Assembly (NCBI GenBank): GCA_966211675.1
Contig: CBIHPK010000001.1
Span: 167,050 to 231,049, forward strand
Reading direction: 5' to 3'
DNA: 64,000 nucleotides
Source of the DNA: SCUS01 sp966211675
GTDB lineage: Bacteria > Myxococcota_A > Polyangia > Polyangiales > Ga0077539
Shown: positions 28,063 through 36,763 of the stretch, in pieces
Position numbering within the stretch: the stretch's first letter is position 1
Layout: each line of letters starts with the position of its first letter
Notes under the pieces: model-generated
Databases searched by the model: none
Told to the model about the DNA's origin: nothing
What the model saw: only the letters and a program-made list of their open reading frames with translations
Translations under genes and position numbers: made by a program

Positions 28063-28929
28063 CTAGCGCGCGGTGATCGTCACCGAGCGCGCCGTCTCCC
28101 CGCCCCGCTGATCGCGCAGCACCGCCCACACCCGGGCCACCTCCCCTCCCGCCACCACCCGCCCCGGCGTCCACCGGAAGACCATCGGCGCCACGACGCC
28201 GGGCTCCGTCACCACCCGGGGCGGGGCCACGCTCCCGGAGCTCACGTACACCGAGGCCAGGAGCGACTCCGCGCCGCCGTCGAAGGCCTCCGCCGCCCCG
28301 GACGCGGGGGTCAGCGTGAGCGAGAGCGTCGGGCAGTCCCCCTCGCAGGAGGCGAGCGAGCCTGCGGTCACCATGGCCCCGTCCCCCAGGGAGATCGCTC
28401 GGCCCAGCTGGTCGAGGGTCCAGGCTCCGATGGGAGGGGGGTGGTTGAGGGGCGCGCTCGCGCTCACGGTCACCCGGCGAAAGGCCTCGGACCCGACGCC
28501 CTGGGGGCACACCAGACGCCCCTCTCTCGGGTCGATCGCCGCCTCCACCCCAGGGCACGCGATGGCGTAGACCACCCAGCCTCGCGAGGTCTCGCCGCCT
28601 CGCAGCGCCAGCGCCGTCGCAGCGACCTCGACGTGATCAGCCTCCCCCGAGGCGAGCTCGATGCTCCCGGTCGCCCTCGCGCACGCTCGGGGATCGTCCG
28701 CCACCCCCGGGTCGCACAGCCGCCAGCGCCACCGGACGCTACGACCCGCCACCGGATCGAACCACACCGCCGTCACCCCGAGGCCCTCGCCCGGCCGCAC
28801 CTCCGGGGTCGCGGTGGTGAGCGCCAGGATCCGCAGCACATCCACCGTCGAGGGCGAGGGCAGCGGGTCGGCGCAGCCTGCCAGGCCCATCAGCACGAGC
28901 CATCTCGTCCTCATCGCCCGAGGGAGCAT
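28063..28929 (-). CDS. hypothetical lipoprotein
   Basis: This 288-aa protein has a short lipoprotein signal ending in MGLAGC. The start ATG at 28929 is preferred because a GGAG box lies six bases before it. ATG 28914 would remove five residues and still give a signal. The mature part is beta-rich, with two Ig-like or fibronectin-like stretches suggested by strand patterns (GVTAVWFDPVAGRSVRWRW and FRWTPGRVVAGGEVARVWAVL). I do not recognise a family. It is divergent from hutH, with 42 bases between the starts. Confidence 0.75.
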   Translation of the reverse strand: MLPRAMRTRWLVLMGLAGCADPLPSPSTVDVLRILALTTATPEVRPGEGLGVTAVWFDPVAGRSVRWRWRLCDPGVADDPRACARATGSIELASGEADHVEVAATALALRGGETSRGWVVYAIACPGVEAAIDPREGRLVCPQGVGSEAFRRVTVSASAPLNHPPPIGAWTLDQLGRAISLGDGAMVTAGSLASCEGDCPTLSLTLTPASGAAEAFDGGAESLLASVYVSSGSVAPPRVVTEPGVVAPMVFRWTPGRVVAGGEVARVWAVLRDQRGGETARSVTITAR

Positions 28930-28971
28930 CCCATGCTCCGCGCGTTCTGGTGGTAGATCCTTCGCGCACCT

Positions 28972-30519
28972 ATGAGTGAACTGGTCCAGGTCGGGTCGAC
29001 GTTGGCGTTGGAAGATCTCGTGGCGGTGGCGCGCAGGCGCGTCCCGGTGGGCTTCGATGGCGACGCCCGCCTCCGGGTGACCGCGGCGCGCGCGGCCATC
29101 GACGCGGTGGTCGCGGGCGGCGACGAGTCCCCGCGGGTCTACGGCGTCAACACCGGCTTCGGCGCCCTCGCCGAGACGCGCATCTCCCCCGGCGACATCC
29201 GAACGCTCCAGCACAACCTCCTTCGCAGCCACTCGTGCGGCGTCGGCGAGCCGCTGCCCGCGGAGGTCGTGCGCGCCATGATGCTGCTGCGCGCCCAGGT
29301 GCTCGCGCTCGGCTACTCCGGCGTGCGCCCGGTGGTGGTCGACACGCTCGTGGCGATGCTCAACCGGGGGGTCCACCCGGTGATCCCTTCGCAGGGGAGC
29401 GTCGGGGCGTCCGGCGACCTCGCCCCGCTCGCGCACCTCGCCTCGGTGCTCATCGGCGAGGGCCAGGCCGAGTTCGACGGGGCCGTGTACCCGGGCGCCG
29501 AGGCGATGGCCCGCGCGGGGGTCGCGCCCATCGCGCTCGAGGCCAAGGAGGGGCTCTCGCTCATCAACGGCACCCAATACATGCTCGCGTATGGCGCCCT
29601 CACGCTGCACGACGCGGAGGCCCTCGCGCGCTGCGCCGACGTGGCCGGGGCCATGTCCCTCGAGGCCCTCAAGGGCAGCGGCCGGCCCTTCGAGGAGCGC
29701 GTGGTCGCGGTGCGTCCGCACCCCGGCGCGCTGGAGGTCGCGCGCAACCTGCGCACGCTGCTCGGGGAGAGCGAGATCGCCGAGAGCCACCGCGACTGCG
29801 GCAAGGTCCAGGACCCTTACTCGCTGCGGTGCATGCCCCAGGTGCACGGCGCCTCCCGCGACGCGATGCGCTGGGTGCGAGAGGTGCTCGCCCGGGAGAT
29901 GAACAGCGTCACCGACAACCCCCTGGTGTTCGTGCACGACGGCGAGGCGGACGTGGTCTCCGGCGGCAACTTCCACGGGCAGCCGCTGGCCTTCGCGCTC
30001 GACCTGCTCGCCATGGCCTGCGCCGAGCTCGCCAACATCTCCGAGCGCCGCGTCGAGCAGCTCGTGAACCCCGCGCTCTCGTCGGGCCTGCCGCCCTTCC
30101 TCGCGCCGCACACGGGCCTCGACTCGGGCTTCATGATCGCCCAGGTCACCTCGGCCTCGCTGGTCACCGAGAACAAGATCCTCTGCCACCCCGCGAGCGT
30201 CGACTCGATCCCCTCGTCGGCCGGTCGGGAGGACCACGTCTCCATGGGCGCGACCTCCGCGCTCAAGGCCTCGCGCGTCGTGCGCAACGCCCGCATGGCG
30301 GTGGCCATCGAGATGCTCGCCGCCGCGCAGGGCCTCGACTCGCGCCGTCCCCTCAAGCCCGGCCGCGGGGTCGCCGCGGCGCACGAGCACCTGCGCTCGA
30401 TGGTCCCGACGCTGGTCGCCGACCGGGCGCTCGCGCCGGACTTCGTGCTCGCCGATGCGGCCATCGCGAGCGGCTCGCTCCTCGCCGCGGTCGGCGCCGC
30501 GGTCGGTGCGCTCGCCTAG
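28972..30519 (+). CDS. hutH: histidine ammonia-lyase
   Basis: The enzyme removes ammonia from L-histidine to give urocanate, the first step of histidine breakdown. The 515-aa length is normal. The Ala146-Ser147-Gly148 triad that forms the MIO cofactor is intact in GSVGASGDLAPLAH. The family blocks YGVNTGFG, the NGTQ loop and QDPYSLRCMPQ are all present. No hutU, hutI or hutG lies in the window, so the rest of the pathway must be elsewhere or missing. The stop is three bases before the TauE-type gene, which suggests cotranscription. Confidence 0.95.
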   Translation: MSELVQVGSTLALEDLVAVARRRVPVGFDGDARLRVTAARAAIDAVVAGGDESPRVYGVNTGFGALAETRISPGDIRTLQHNLLRSHSCGVGEPLPAEVVRAMMLLRAQVLALGYSGVRPVVVDTLVAMLNRGVHPVIPSQGSVGASGDLAPLAHLASVLIGEGQAEFDGAVYPGAEAMARAGVAPIALEAKEGLSLINGTQYMLAYGALTLHDAEALARCADVAGAMSLEALKGSGRPFEERVVAVRPHPGALEVARNLRTLLGESEIAESHRDCGKVQDPYSLRCMPQVHGASRDAMRWVREVLAREMNSVTDNPLVFVHDGEADVVSGGNFHGQPLAFALDLLAMACAELANISERRVEQLVNPALSSGLPPFLAPHTGLDSGFMIAQVTSASLVTENKILCHPASVDSIPSSAGREDHVSMGATSALKASRVVRNARMAVAIEMLAAAQGLDSRRPLKPGRGVAAAHEHLRSMVPTLVADRALAPDFVLADAAIASGSLLAAVGAAVGALA

Positions 30520-30522
30520 TCG

Positions 30523-31284
30523 ATGGACCTCCAGGTCACCGCCGCCCTCGTCGCCGCCGCCTTCGCCGCCGGGACCGTCGACGCCATCGCAGGGGGCGGC
30601 GGGCTCATCACCCTGCCGTCGCTCCTCGCCGCGGGCCTGGCCCCCCAGCTCGCGCTCGGGACCAACAAGGGCCAGTCGACCTTCGGCAGCTTCAGCGCCC
30701 TCGTGAACTTCTGGCGCCTCGGCGTCATCGACCGCACCCGCGTCGCCGCGTCCTTCCTCTTCGGCTTCGTCGGATCGCTCGCGGGCGCCTGGCTGGTGCT
30801 GCAGGTTCCGCCCGCGCTGCTGCGGCCCGTGGTGCTGGTGATGCTCGTGCTCGTCGCGCTGCGGCTCACCCTCCGCCGCGACGTGGCCACGCCGACCGAA
30901 CCTCTCCCGCCGGGCGCCTCGCCGCAGCGCCGCGCCATGGCCATCGCCCTCGTCTTCGGCACCTACGACGGCTTCTTCGGGCCCGGCACCGGGACCTTCG
31001 TGATCCTCTCGTACGTGACCTGGCTGCGCGAGGCGATGGCCCGCGCGAGCGCCAACGCCAAGGTCGTCAACTTCGCCTCCAACCTCGCCGCGCTGGCCAT
31101 CTTCGCCTCGCAGGGCGTCGTGCGCTGGGACGTCGCGCTGCCCATGGCGGGCGCGCAGTTCCTGGGCGGCGCCTTCGGGGCGAGGCTCGCGGTGCGGCGC
31201 GGCGATCGCTTCGTGCGCTGGGTCGTGCTCGCCGTGGTGCTCTGCCTCGTCGTCAAGATTGCCGTCGACCTCGTCCGCGCCTGA
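30523..31284 (+). CDS. TauE/SafE family membrane transporter
   Basis: This 253-aa protein is almost wholly hydrophobic, with about seven or eight membrane helices. The N-terminal family motif (AGTVDAIAGGGGLITLPSLL) and the repeated half-motif (GTYDGFFGPGTGTF) identify the TauE/SafE/YfcA family. Members export sulfite, sulfoacetate or other organic anions, but the substrate cannot be read here. It starts three bases after hutH, so it may serve histidine catabolism, for instance by moving an anionic product. That is inference. Confidence 0.9.
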   Translation: MDLQVTAALVAAAFAAGTVDAIAGGGGLITLPSLLAAGLAPQLALGTNKGQSTFGSFSALVNFWRLGVIDRTRVAASFLFGFVGSLAGAWLVLQVPPALLRPVVLVMLVLVALRLTLRRDVATPTEPLPPGASPQRRAMAIALVFGTYDGFFGPGTGTFVILSYVTWLREAMARASANAKVVNFASNLAALAIFASQGVVRWDVALPMAGAQFLGGAFGARLAVRRGDRFVRWVVLAVVLCLVVKIAVDLVRA

Positions 31285-31337
31285 CGTCGCGAACTTCGGG
31301 TCTCGCTGCCTGGGCTGCTACGTCTCGGCTCGCCGTG

Positions 31338-32015
31338 ATGACGCTCCCCTCCAGGCTCGGTGAGACCACCCTCGGCGACCTGCTCGCCGCGCTCCGCCGC
31401 GCCCACGCGACCGGCACCCTGGAGCTCATCGAGCCCGATCGGGTGCACCACCTCCACCTCCGCTCCGGGGCCGTGCAGGCCGTCGAGTCCAGCGCCGACC
31501 CGCGCCGCTTCGGAGACCTCGCCGTCGCCGCGGGCCTCGCCTCGCGGCTCGCCGTGGAGAGCGCCTGGGGGGTCGGGCGAGCGCGCGGCTTCCGCATCGG
31601 GCAGTCCCTCGTGTGGCGGCGTGTGGTGAGCTCCTCCGCGCGCGACCGGGTGCTCGACGCGCAGCGGCTCGCGAGGCTCGACTCGCTCTACCGGGTGCGC
31701 GATGCGGCGCTGAGGTTCCGCTCGGCGAGGGCGCTGCCCGAGGGCACCGCGGAGCAGGCCCCGCTCGGGGCGCACGAGACCTTCCACGGCCGACCGCGAC
31801 GTCGCGATCATTCGCGCTGCGCGACCGACCCGGCTCGCGTCGAGGCGCTCTCGACGCTGGGCTTCGACCACGACCCGGGGGCCGCCGTGCTGCGGCGGCG
31901 CTTCCAGGAGCTAGTGCTCGCGCTGCACCCCGATCGGCACCCGGACGACGCCTCGAGGGCGCGGGTCGATCGGCTGCGCGCGGTGATCTCCGCGTACCGG
32001 CTGCTACGTGGGTGA
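31338..32015 (+). CDS. DUF4388-like protein with C-terminal J domain
   Basis: This 225-aa protein has an N-terminal segment like DUF4388 (LGDLLAALRRAHATGTLEL, then LHLRSGAVQAVESSADP). A short J domain of about 60 residues at the end carries the HPD motif in LALHPDRHP. The combination would let it recruit a DnaK-type chaperone to whatever the N-terminal domain binds. There is no signal peptide or membrane segment. The start ATG at 31338 is chosen because the open frame upstream is only a shadow of hutH and the exporter. No good ribosome binding site is visible. Confidence 0.75.
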   Translation: MTLPSRLGETTLGDLLAALRRAHATGTLELIEPDRVHHLHLRSGAVQAVESSADPRRFGDLAVAAGLASRLAVESAWGVGRARGFRIGQSLVWRRVVSSSARDRVLDAQRLARLDSLYRVRDAALRFRSARALPEGTAEQAPLGAHETFHGRPRRRDHSRCATDPARVEALSTLGFDHDPGAAVLRRRFQELVLALHPDRHPDDASRARVDRLRAVISAYRLLRG

Positions 32016-32023
32016 GGAGGGAC

Positions 32024-33010
32024 TCAGCGGGCGACGGGCATGAGCCCGCCGGCGGCGGGGGGCGGCGCGGCGGCGGCGGTGTTCGAGGTGTCGGTCTCGA
32101 CGCGGTGGAGCGAGACCGGGATGGTCACGATGGCGCCGGTCACGCTCGGGTGGAAGTGGAGCTGCCGCCCGAGGGTCACCACGCAGTCGCGCATCGGCGA
32201 CGGGAACTCCGCCGGGGTGATGTCGAGCCGGTTGACGTTGCCCGAGGGCTCGACCGCGACGCGCAGGGTGAAGTCTCCCTCCGCGGCGGGGTTCACCACG
32301 AGGGTCGCGGCGTAGCAGGTGTCGGCGAGCGACTGCACGTCGGGCACGACCGCGTCGACGAGCTCGCGGGTCATCACGTGCGCCGGGGTGCTGGCGGGGA
32401 TGAGCGCCGGGCGCCACGGGCGGACGGTGATGTTCTCGGGGTTGGGCACCTGCATCTCGCCGGGGCGTGGGGTCGGGAGCGTGGGCATCGGGACGGTCTG
32501 GCCGTTGATCTCGCCGCTGCGGAAGCTGAACGGGAAGGACACCAGCGAGGGGGCGCCGAGGCCAGGGAAGCGGCGGGTGCGCAGCGCCGCGAGGACGCAC
32601 TGCGACATGATGGCGAGGGAGGGATCGGGCGAGCCGATGGTCTCGACGTCGTCGATGGAGCCCGACGGGCCGATGCGCATCAGGGTGACGATGGAGCCGC
32701 CGGCCTGCGGGGAGAACGCGAGGAAGGCCTTGTAGCAGGCGCGCACCGGCTCGTTGGTCGACACCCGGAGGGGCTGCGCGACCTCCAGGGACATGGAGCC
32801 GCTGCGGCGCGATCCGCGGCGCGGGGGAGGGGGCATCGGGGGCGGCGTGGGGGAGGTCCACTGCGCGTGCGCGACGCGGACCTCGGGGAGCGAGATGGCG
32901 ATCGGGTCGGGGGGATGCGGCGCGGTGAGCGGGCGGGGCGGCGGGCGCGACGAGCAGGCCGCCACGAACCCGAGGGACAACACGATCGACGCGGAGCGGG
33001 CGGAGTACAT
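32024..33010 (-). CDS. AgmX/TonB-like lipoprotein
   Basis: This 328-aa protein has a lipoprotein signal (SLGFVAAC) and a Pro-rich linker. Two similar domains follow. Each has a paired-Cys helix (ACYKAFLAF and DTCYAATLVVN), a strand pattern of the form G-x-V/I followed by a Cys-containing helix (IMSQCVLAALRTRRFPG and MRDCVVTLGRQLHFHP), and an ending typical of AgmX/PglI or TonB C-terminal domains. AgmX of Myxococcus is linked to gliding motility, but a motility role here is unproven. The start ATG at 33010 fits the signal peptide. It is divergent from uvrC by 90 bases. Confidence 0.75.
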   Translation of the reverse strand: MYSARSASIVLSLGFVAACSSRPPPRPLTAPHPPDPIAISLPEVRVAHAQWTSPTPPPMPPPPRRGSRRSGSMSLEVAQPLRVSTNEPVRACYKAFLAFSPQAGGSIVTLMRIGPSGSIDDVETIGSPDPSLAIMSQCVLAALRTRRFPGLGAPSLVSFPFSFRSGEINGQTVPMPTLPTPRPGEMQVPNPENITVRPWRPALIPASTPAHVMTRELVDAVVPDVQSLADTCYAATLVVNPAAEGDFTLRVAVEPSGNVNRLDITPAEFPSPMRDCVVTLGRQLHFHPSVTGAIVTIPVSLHRVETDTSNTAAAAPPPAAGGLMPVAR

Positions 33011-33100
33011 CGCCGCGCAGGATGCCAGAGTCCCGACGACGGGCTCAACCCTGTCTCGCGATCGACCGTAGGGTCCGTCGACACTAGACTGCCTGGCCTG

Positions 33101-34981
33101 ATGCGAGAGGAAGAGCTCCGGGCGCGGCTCGACACGCTGCCCACATCCCCCGGCTGCTACCTGTTCAAGAACAAGAAGGGCGTGGTGGTGTACGTCGGCA
33201 AGGCGCGCTCGCTGCGGCAGCGCGTGCGGCAGTACTTCCAGGCCAACAGCTCGGACTACCGCTACTTCATCCCGCTGCTCGACCGCGTGCTGGGCGACAT
33301 CGAGACCGTGGTCACCGCCACCGAGAAGGAGGCCGTGCTGCTCGAGAACTCCCTCATCAAGCAGCACCGCCCGCGGTACAACGTCCGCCTCCGGGACGAC
33401 AAGGACTACCTCTCCGTGCGCCTGGACAAGCGCGTCCCGTGGCCGCGGCTGGAAATCGTCCGGCGACCGAGGGTCGACGGCGCGGTGTACTTCGGCCCCT
33501 ACCCGAGCTCGACGGAGGCGCGGCGCACGCTCAAGACCATCAACCGTCACTTCCAGCTGCGCACCTGCGACAACGAGGAGTTCGCGTCGCGCACCCGGCC
33601 TTGCCTCGAGTACCAGATCAAGCGCTGCTCCGGTCCGTGCGTGCTCCCCGTCCCCCCGGAGGAGTACGCGGCGCAGGTCGAGTACGTGGAGATGTTCCTC
33701 GGGGGGCGGACTCGCGAGCTGGTGGGGTCGCTGGAGCGGGAGATGCGCGAGGCCTCGGCGGCGATGGAGTTCGAGCGCGCGGCGCGGCTGCGCGACCAGA
33801 TCAACGCCGTGGCCAAGGTCACCGAGGCGCAGCGCGTGGCGGAGGTGAGCGACGTCGACCGCGACGTGGTGGGGCTCTACCGCGAGGGCGACGGGGTGGT
33901 GCTCACGCTGCTGCTGGTGCGCAACGGTTTCGTGCGCGACACGCAGTCGCTGGTCTTCGGCCGGGCCGAGCTTCCCGACGACGAGCTCGTCGCTCAGGTG
34001 CTCTCCGGGCGCTATGGGAGCGAGGGGGCGACGATCCCCGACGAGGTGGTGCTGCCGCTCGAACCCGAGGGGAGCGACGGCATCGCCGAGTGGCTCACCG
34101 AGCAGCGCGGCAAGGCGGTGCGCATCATCGTGAAGCCGGAGCCCGGGGAGGGGAGCGCCGCGCCGCTGCTGGCGATGGCGATGGAGAACGCTCGGCACGC
34201 GTTCCGGGAGAAGCGCATGGCGGTCGCGAGCGCCGGGGGGCAGGCCGAGGCGCTGGCGCGCGCGCTCGACATGGAAGAGCCCCCGCGCACCATCGAGTGC
34301 GTGGACATCTCGCACCACGCGGGCGCGGAGACCGTCGGGGCGGTGGTGTGCCTCCACGACGGCGTCGCGTACAAGCCCGGGTACAAGGGCTTCCACGTGC
34401 GCACGGAGAACACGGGCGACGATTACAAGGCCATGTATGAAGTGCTCTCCCGCCGCTTCCGCCGGGGGAAGAACCGGGAGAAGGGCTGGGAGCTGCCGGA
34501 CCTCTTCGTGGTCGACGGCGGCCGAGGCCAGCTCAACATCGCCGTGACGGTGCTCCAGGAGCTGGGGATCACGGACATGCCGGTGTGCTCGCTCGCCAAG
34601 GAGCGGGAGAACGTGCTCGGCGAGAAGGTCGTCGACCGGGTCTACCAGCCGGGGAGGAAGAACCCGGTGACGATCCGGGACAACGGGCCGGCGCTGGTGC
34701 TGCTGGCGAGGGCGCGCGACGAGGCGCACCGCTTCGCCAACAAGACCCGCGAGGCGCTGCACCACAAGAAGCGCCTGCGCAGCGAGCTCGACGGGCTGCC
34801 GGGCCTGGGGCCGGTGGCGGCGAGGGCGCTGTTGAGGAAGTTCGGGAGCGTGGCGGGGGTGGCGGAGGCGACCTACGCGGAGATCGCCGCGGTGGAGAAG
34901 GTGGGGCCGATGCGCGCGAGGGCGGCGTACGAGCACCTGCACCCGGGGGTGCTGCAGCTGCCGGAGCACGAGGATCCGTGA
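33101..34981 (+). CDS. uvrC: UvrABC excinuclease subunit C
   Basis: The enzyme cuts DNA on both sides of a lesion during nucleotide excision repair. The 626-aa length is normal. The N-terminal GIY-YIG domain is seen in GCYLFKNKKGVVVYVGKA. A Cys cluster in RPCLEYQIKRCSGPC follows, then the UVR helix that contacts UvrB (AMEFERAARLRDQI, near 215-230). The RNase H-like second nuclease includes CVDISHHAG and VVDGGRGQL. The C-terminal helix-hairpin-helix pair (LPGLGPVAARALL and VEKVGPMRARA) ends the protein. The ATG at 33101 is chosen over the longer shadow frame. uvrA and uvrB are not in the window. Confidence 0.95.
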   Translation: MREEELRARLDTLPTSPGCYLFKNKKGVVVYVGKARSLRQRVRQYFQANSSDYRYFIPLLDRVLGDIETVVTATEKEAVLLENSLIKQHRPRYNVRLRDDKDYLSVRLDKRVPWPRLEIVRRPRVDGAVYFGPYPSSTEARRTLKTINRHFQLRTCDNEEFASRTRPCLEYQIKRCSGPCVLPVPPEEYAAQVEYVEMFLGGRTRELVGSLEREMREASAAMEFERAARLRDQINAVAKVTEAQRVAEVSDVDRDVVGLYREGDGVVLTLLLVRNGFVRDTQSLVFGRAELPDDELVAQVLSGRYGSEGATIPDEVVLPLEPEGSDGIAEWLTEQRGKAVRIIVKPEPGEGSAAPLLAMAMENARHAFREKRMAVASAGGQAEALARALDMEEPPRTIECVDISHHAGAETVGAVVCLHDGVAYKPGYKGFHVRTENTGDDYKAMYEVLSRRFRRGKNREKGWELPDLFVVDGGRGQLNIAVTVLQELGITDMPVCSLAKERENVLGEKVVDRVYQPGRKNPVTIRDNGPALVLLARARDEAHRFANKTREALHHKKRLRSELDGLPGLGPVAARALLRKFGSVAGVAEATYAEIAAVEKVGPMRARAAYEHLHPGVLQLPEHEDP

Positions 34982-34997
34982 GGCTCTGCGCCGCGGC

Positions 34998-35026
34998 TTG
35001 ACCCGGCAAAGTGCGCGGTGATAGAA
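34998..35026 (+). promoter_or_regulatory. probable promoter of the F0 ATP synthase operon
   Basis: TTGACC at 34998-35003 is followed after 16 bases by GATAGA at 35020-35025. The GTG before that -10 box may act as an extended element. Transcription would begin about 50 bases before the atpZ start. The -10 match is only fair. Confidence 0.45.
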
Positions 35027-35086
35027 GCGCGCCGATTTGGACGCCTCGAAGGGCCCGTCGCGCCACTGGAGAGCCGAGCGGAACGT

Positions 35087-35335
35087 ATGAAGCTCCCCCT
35101 CCGTGACATGGCCGGTCTCTCGCTCGGCCTGGAGTTCGCCATCTCCATCGTGGTGATGGCGGGTCTGGGCCGGTGGATCGACAGCCGGTACCACACCGGG
35201 TCCACCTTCCTGCTGGTGGGCTTCGCGATCGGGGCGGCGGCGGGGTTCCGATCGATGTACCGCTTCGCCACGCGCGACGACCCGAAGCCCGAAGAGCCCG
35301 CGAAGAACGACCCGAAGCCCCCGACGACCCCGTGA
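35087..35335 (+). CDS. atpZ: AtpZ/AtpI family protein
   Basis: This 82-aa protein has two membrane helices (SLGLEFAISIVVMAGLGRWI and FLLVGFAIGAAAGFRSMYR), the typical AtpZ layout. A charged Asp/Lys/Pro tail follows. AtpZ proteins sit at the head of ATP synthase operons and are linked to assembly or to Mg/Ca handling. The start ATG at 35087 is preferred to a longer frame from 35018. Its TGA overlaps the GTG of the next gene by four bases. Confidence 0.8.
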   Translation: MKLPLRDMAGLSLGLEFAISIVVMAGLGRWIDSRYHTGSTFLLVGFAIGAAAGFRSMYRFATRDDPKPEEPAKNDPKPPTTP

Positions 35336-35787
35336 GCACCCCCCCGACCGAGCCTGGCGCAGCGACCCCGGAGTCCATCGGACCCGACGAGGCCCTCGCG
35401 CGCCGTATCGGGCTGGTAGCGCTCGCGGCGGGCCTCGCCAGCGCGGTCTTCATGGAGCGGCAGTTCGGAGCGAAGGGCGCGCTGTCCTCGGTGATCGGCA
35501 CCGCCGTGGGGCTGCTCAACCTCTGGGTGCTCGCGCGCGTGGTGACCCGGCTGATCGACCCGAAGGTCTCCGCCGGCAAAGGCACCGCGATGGTCTTGCT
35601 CCTCGCGAAGACCGCCGCACTGTTCCTGGGCGTAGGCGTGCTGATCTCACGATCGTGGGTGCACGGCGGCAGCTTCATGGCCGGCATCACCGCGGTGGTC
35701 GTCGCCATCGCGGGGGGCGGGCTCTGGGACGCCGTCAGCCCGAAGGCCGACACCGCTCCTGACTCCTCCGACTCCGACGAAGGATAA
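35332..35787 (+). CDS. atpI: ATP synthase subunit I-like membrane protein
   Basis: This 151-aa protein starts at a GTG that overlaps the atpZ stop (GTGA). Four hydrophobic segments between about residues 25 and 135 fit the AtpI/subunit I family (GALSSVIGTAVGLLNLWVLARVV is the clearest block). AtpI-type proteins help build the c ring. The ends are acidic and Pro-rich. The stop is six bases before atpB. The family call rests mostly on length, helices and position. Confidence 0.75.
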   Translation: MSTPPTEPGAATPESIGPDEALARRIGLVALAAGLASAVFMERQFGAKGALSSVIGTAVGLLNLWVLARVVTRLIDPKVSAGKGTAMVLLLAKTAALFLGVGVLISRSWVHGGSFMAGITAVVVAIAGGGLWDAVSPKADTAPDSSDSDEG

Positions 35788-35793
35788 GCCCCG

Positions 35794-36693
35794 ATGCCCG
35801 ACCACACGTCATGGTTCACGTACCTCCTGGCGCTGCCGAACTTCCGCGCGCTCTGGGCCATGTTCAACCACTACGGTTGCGTGAACGCCGAGGGGCAGCA
35901 GACGGCCATGGAGGCCGGCGGCCTCTGCGCCGACGGCACCGCCGCGCAGGAGCTGCCCAACCACTTCAGCTACCCCGCCAACACCCCGGTCACGCTCGAG
36001 TACACCACCATCGCCCTCTTCGTGGTGCTGCTCATCGCGGTGTTCGTGCTCGTCACCCGCGGTCGCATCATGCGCACCCCCGAGGCCGTGGTGCCCGAAG
36101 GCTCGCTCACCGTCGCCTCGTTCACCGAGAGCTTCGTCGAGACCTTCTATGACCTGCTCGCCGACGTGCTCGGCAAGAAGGAAGCCCGGCACTTCCTCCC
36201 GATCATCGGCACCTGCGCGCTGCTGATCTTCTTCTCCAACGCCCTCGGGCTCATCCCGGGCTTCGCGCCGCCGACCAGCAACTTCAACGTCACGCTCGCG
36301 TGCGGCCTGATCATCTTCTTCGCCACCCACTACTACGGGCTCAAGCACCAGGGCGCCGCGTACCTCAAGCACTTCATCGGGCCGATGCCGGCGCTCGCGC
36401 CGCTGATGCTCCCGCTGGAGATCATCTCGCACCTCGTGCGCCCGCTCTCGCTCGCCATCCGCCTCTGCGTGAACCTCTTCGTCGACCACATGGTCGTGAG
36501 CGTGTTCACCGGCCTCGCCTTCCTGCTCGTGCCCGTGCCCATCATGGTGCTCGGCGTGCTGGTGGTCGTCCTGCAGACCTACGTGTTCTGCCTGCTCGCG
36601 ACGATCTACTTCCAGCTCGCCATCGACCACGGTGACGACCACGGCCACGACGCCCACGCCGAGCACGGGCACGCCGCCCACGAGCACGCGTGA
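35794..36693 (+). CDS. atpB: F0F1 ATP synthase subunit a
   Basis: This 299-aa membrane protein carries the essential Arg of the ion path in LSLAIRLCVNLFVDHM and the conserved NALGLIPGFAPPT block. Together with the c ring it forms the ion channel of F0. Five or six membrane helices are visible. A His/Asp-rich tail (HGDDHGHDAHAEHGHAAHEH) ends the protein. The tail is unusual and could bind metal or be a neutral extension. The start ATG at 35794 has the stop of atpI six bases upstream. Confidence 0.95.
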   Translation: MPDHTSWFTYLLALPNFRALWAMFNHYGCVNAEGQQTAMEAGGLCADGTAAQELPNHFSYPANTPVTLEYTTIALFVVLLIAVFVLVTRGRIMRTPEAVVPEGSLTVASFTESFVETFYDLLADVLGKKEARHFLPIIGTCALLIFFSNALGLIPGFAPPTSNFNVTLACGLIIFFATHYYGLKHQGAAYLKHFIGPMPALAPLMLPLEIISHLVRPLSLAIRLCVNLFVDHMVVSVFTGLAFLLVPVPIMVLGVLVVVLQTYVFCLLATIYFQLAIDHGDDHGHDAHAEHGHAAHEHA

Positions 36694-36763
36694 TTCCTAG
36701 GGTGTTCCATCGCCCCGCTGTTGGGGCACTGAACTGTTCGAACGACTGAAGGAGACCATCACC

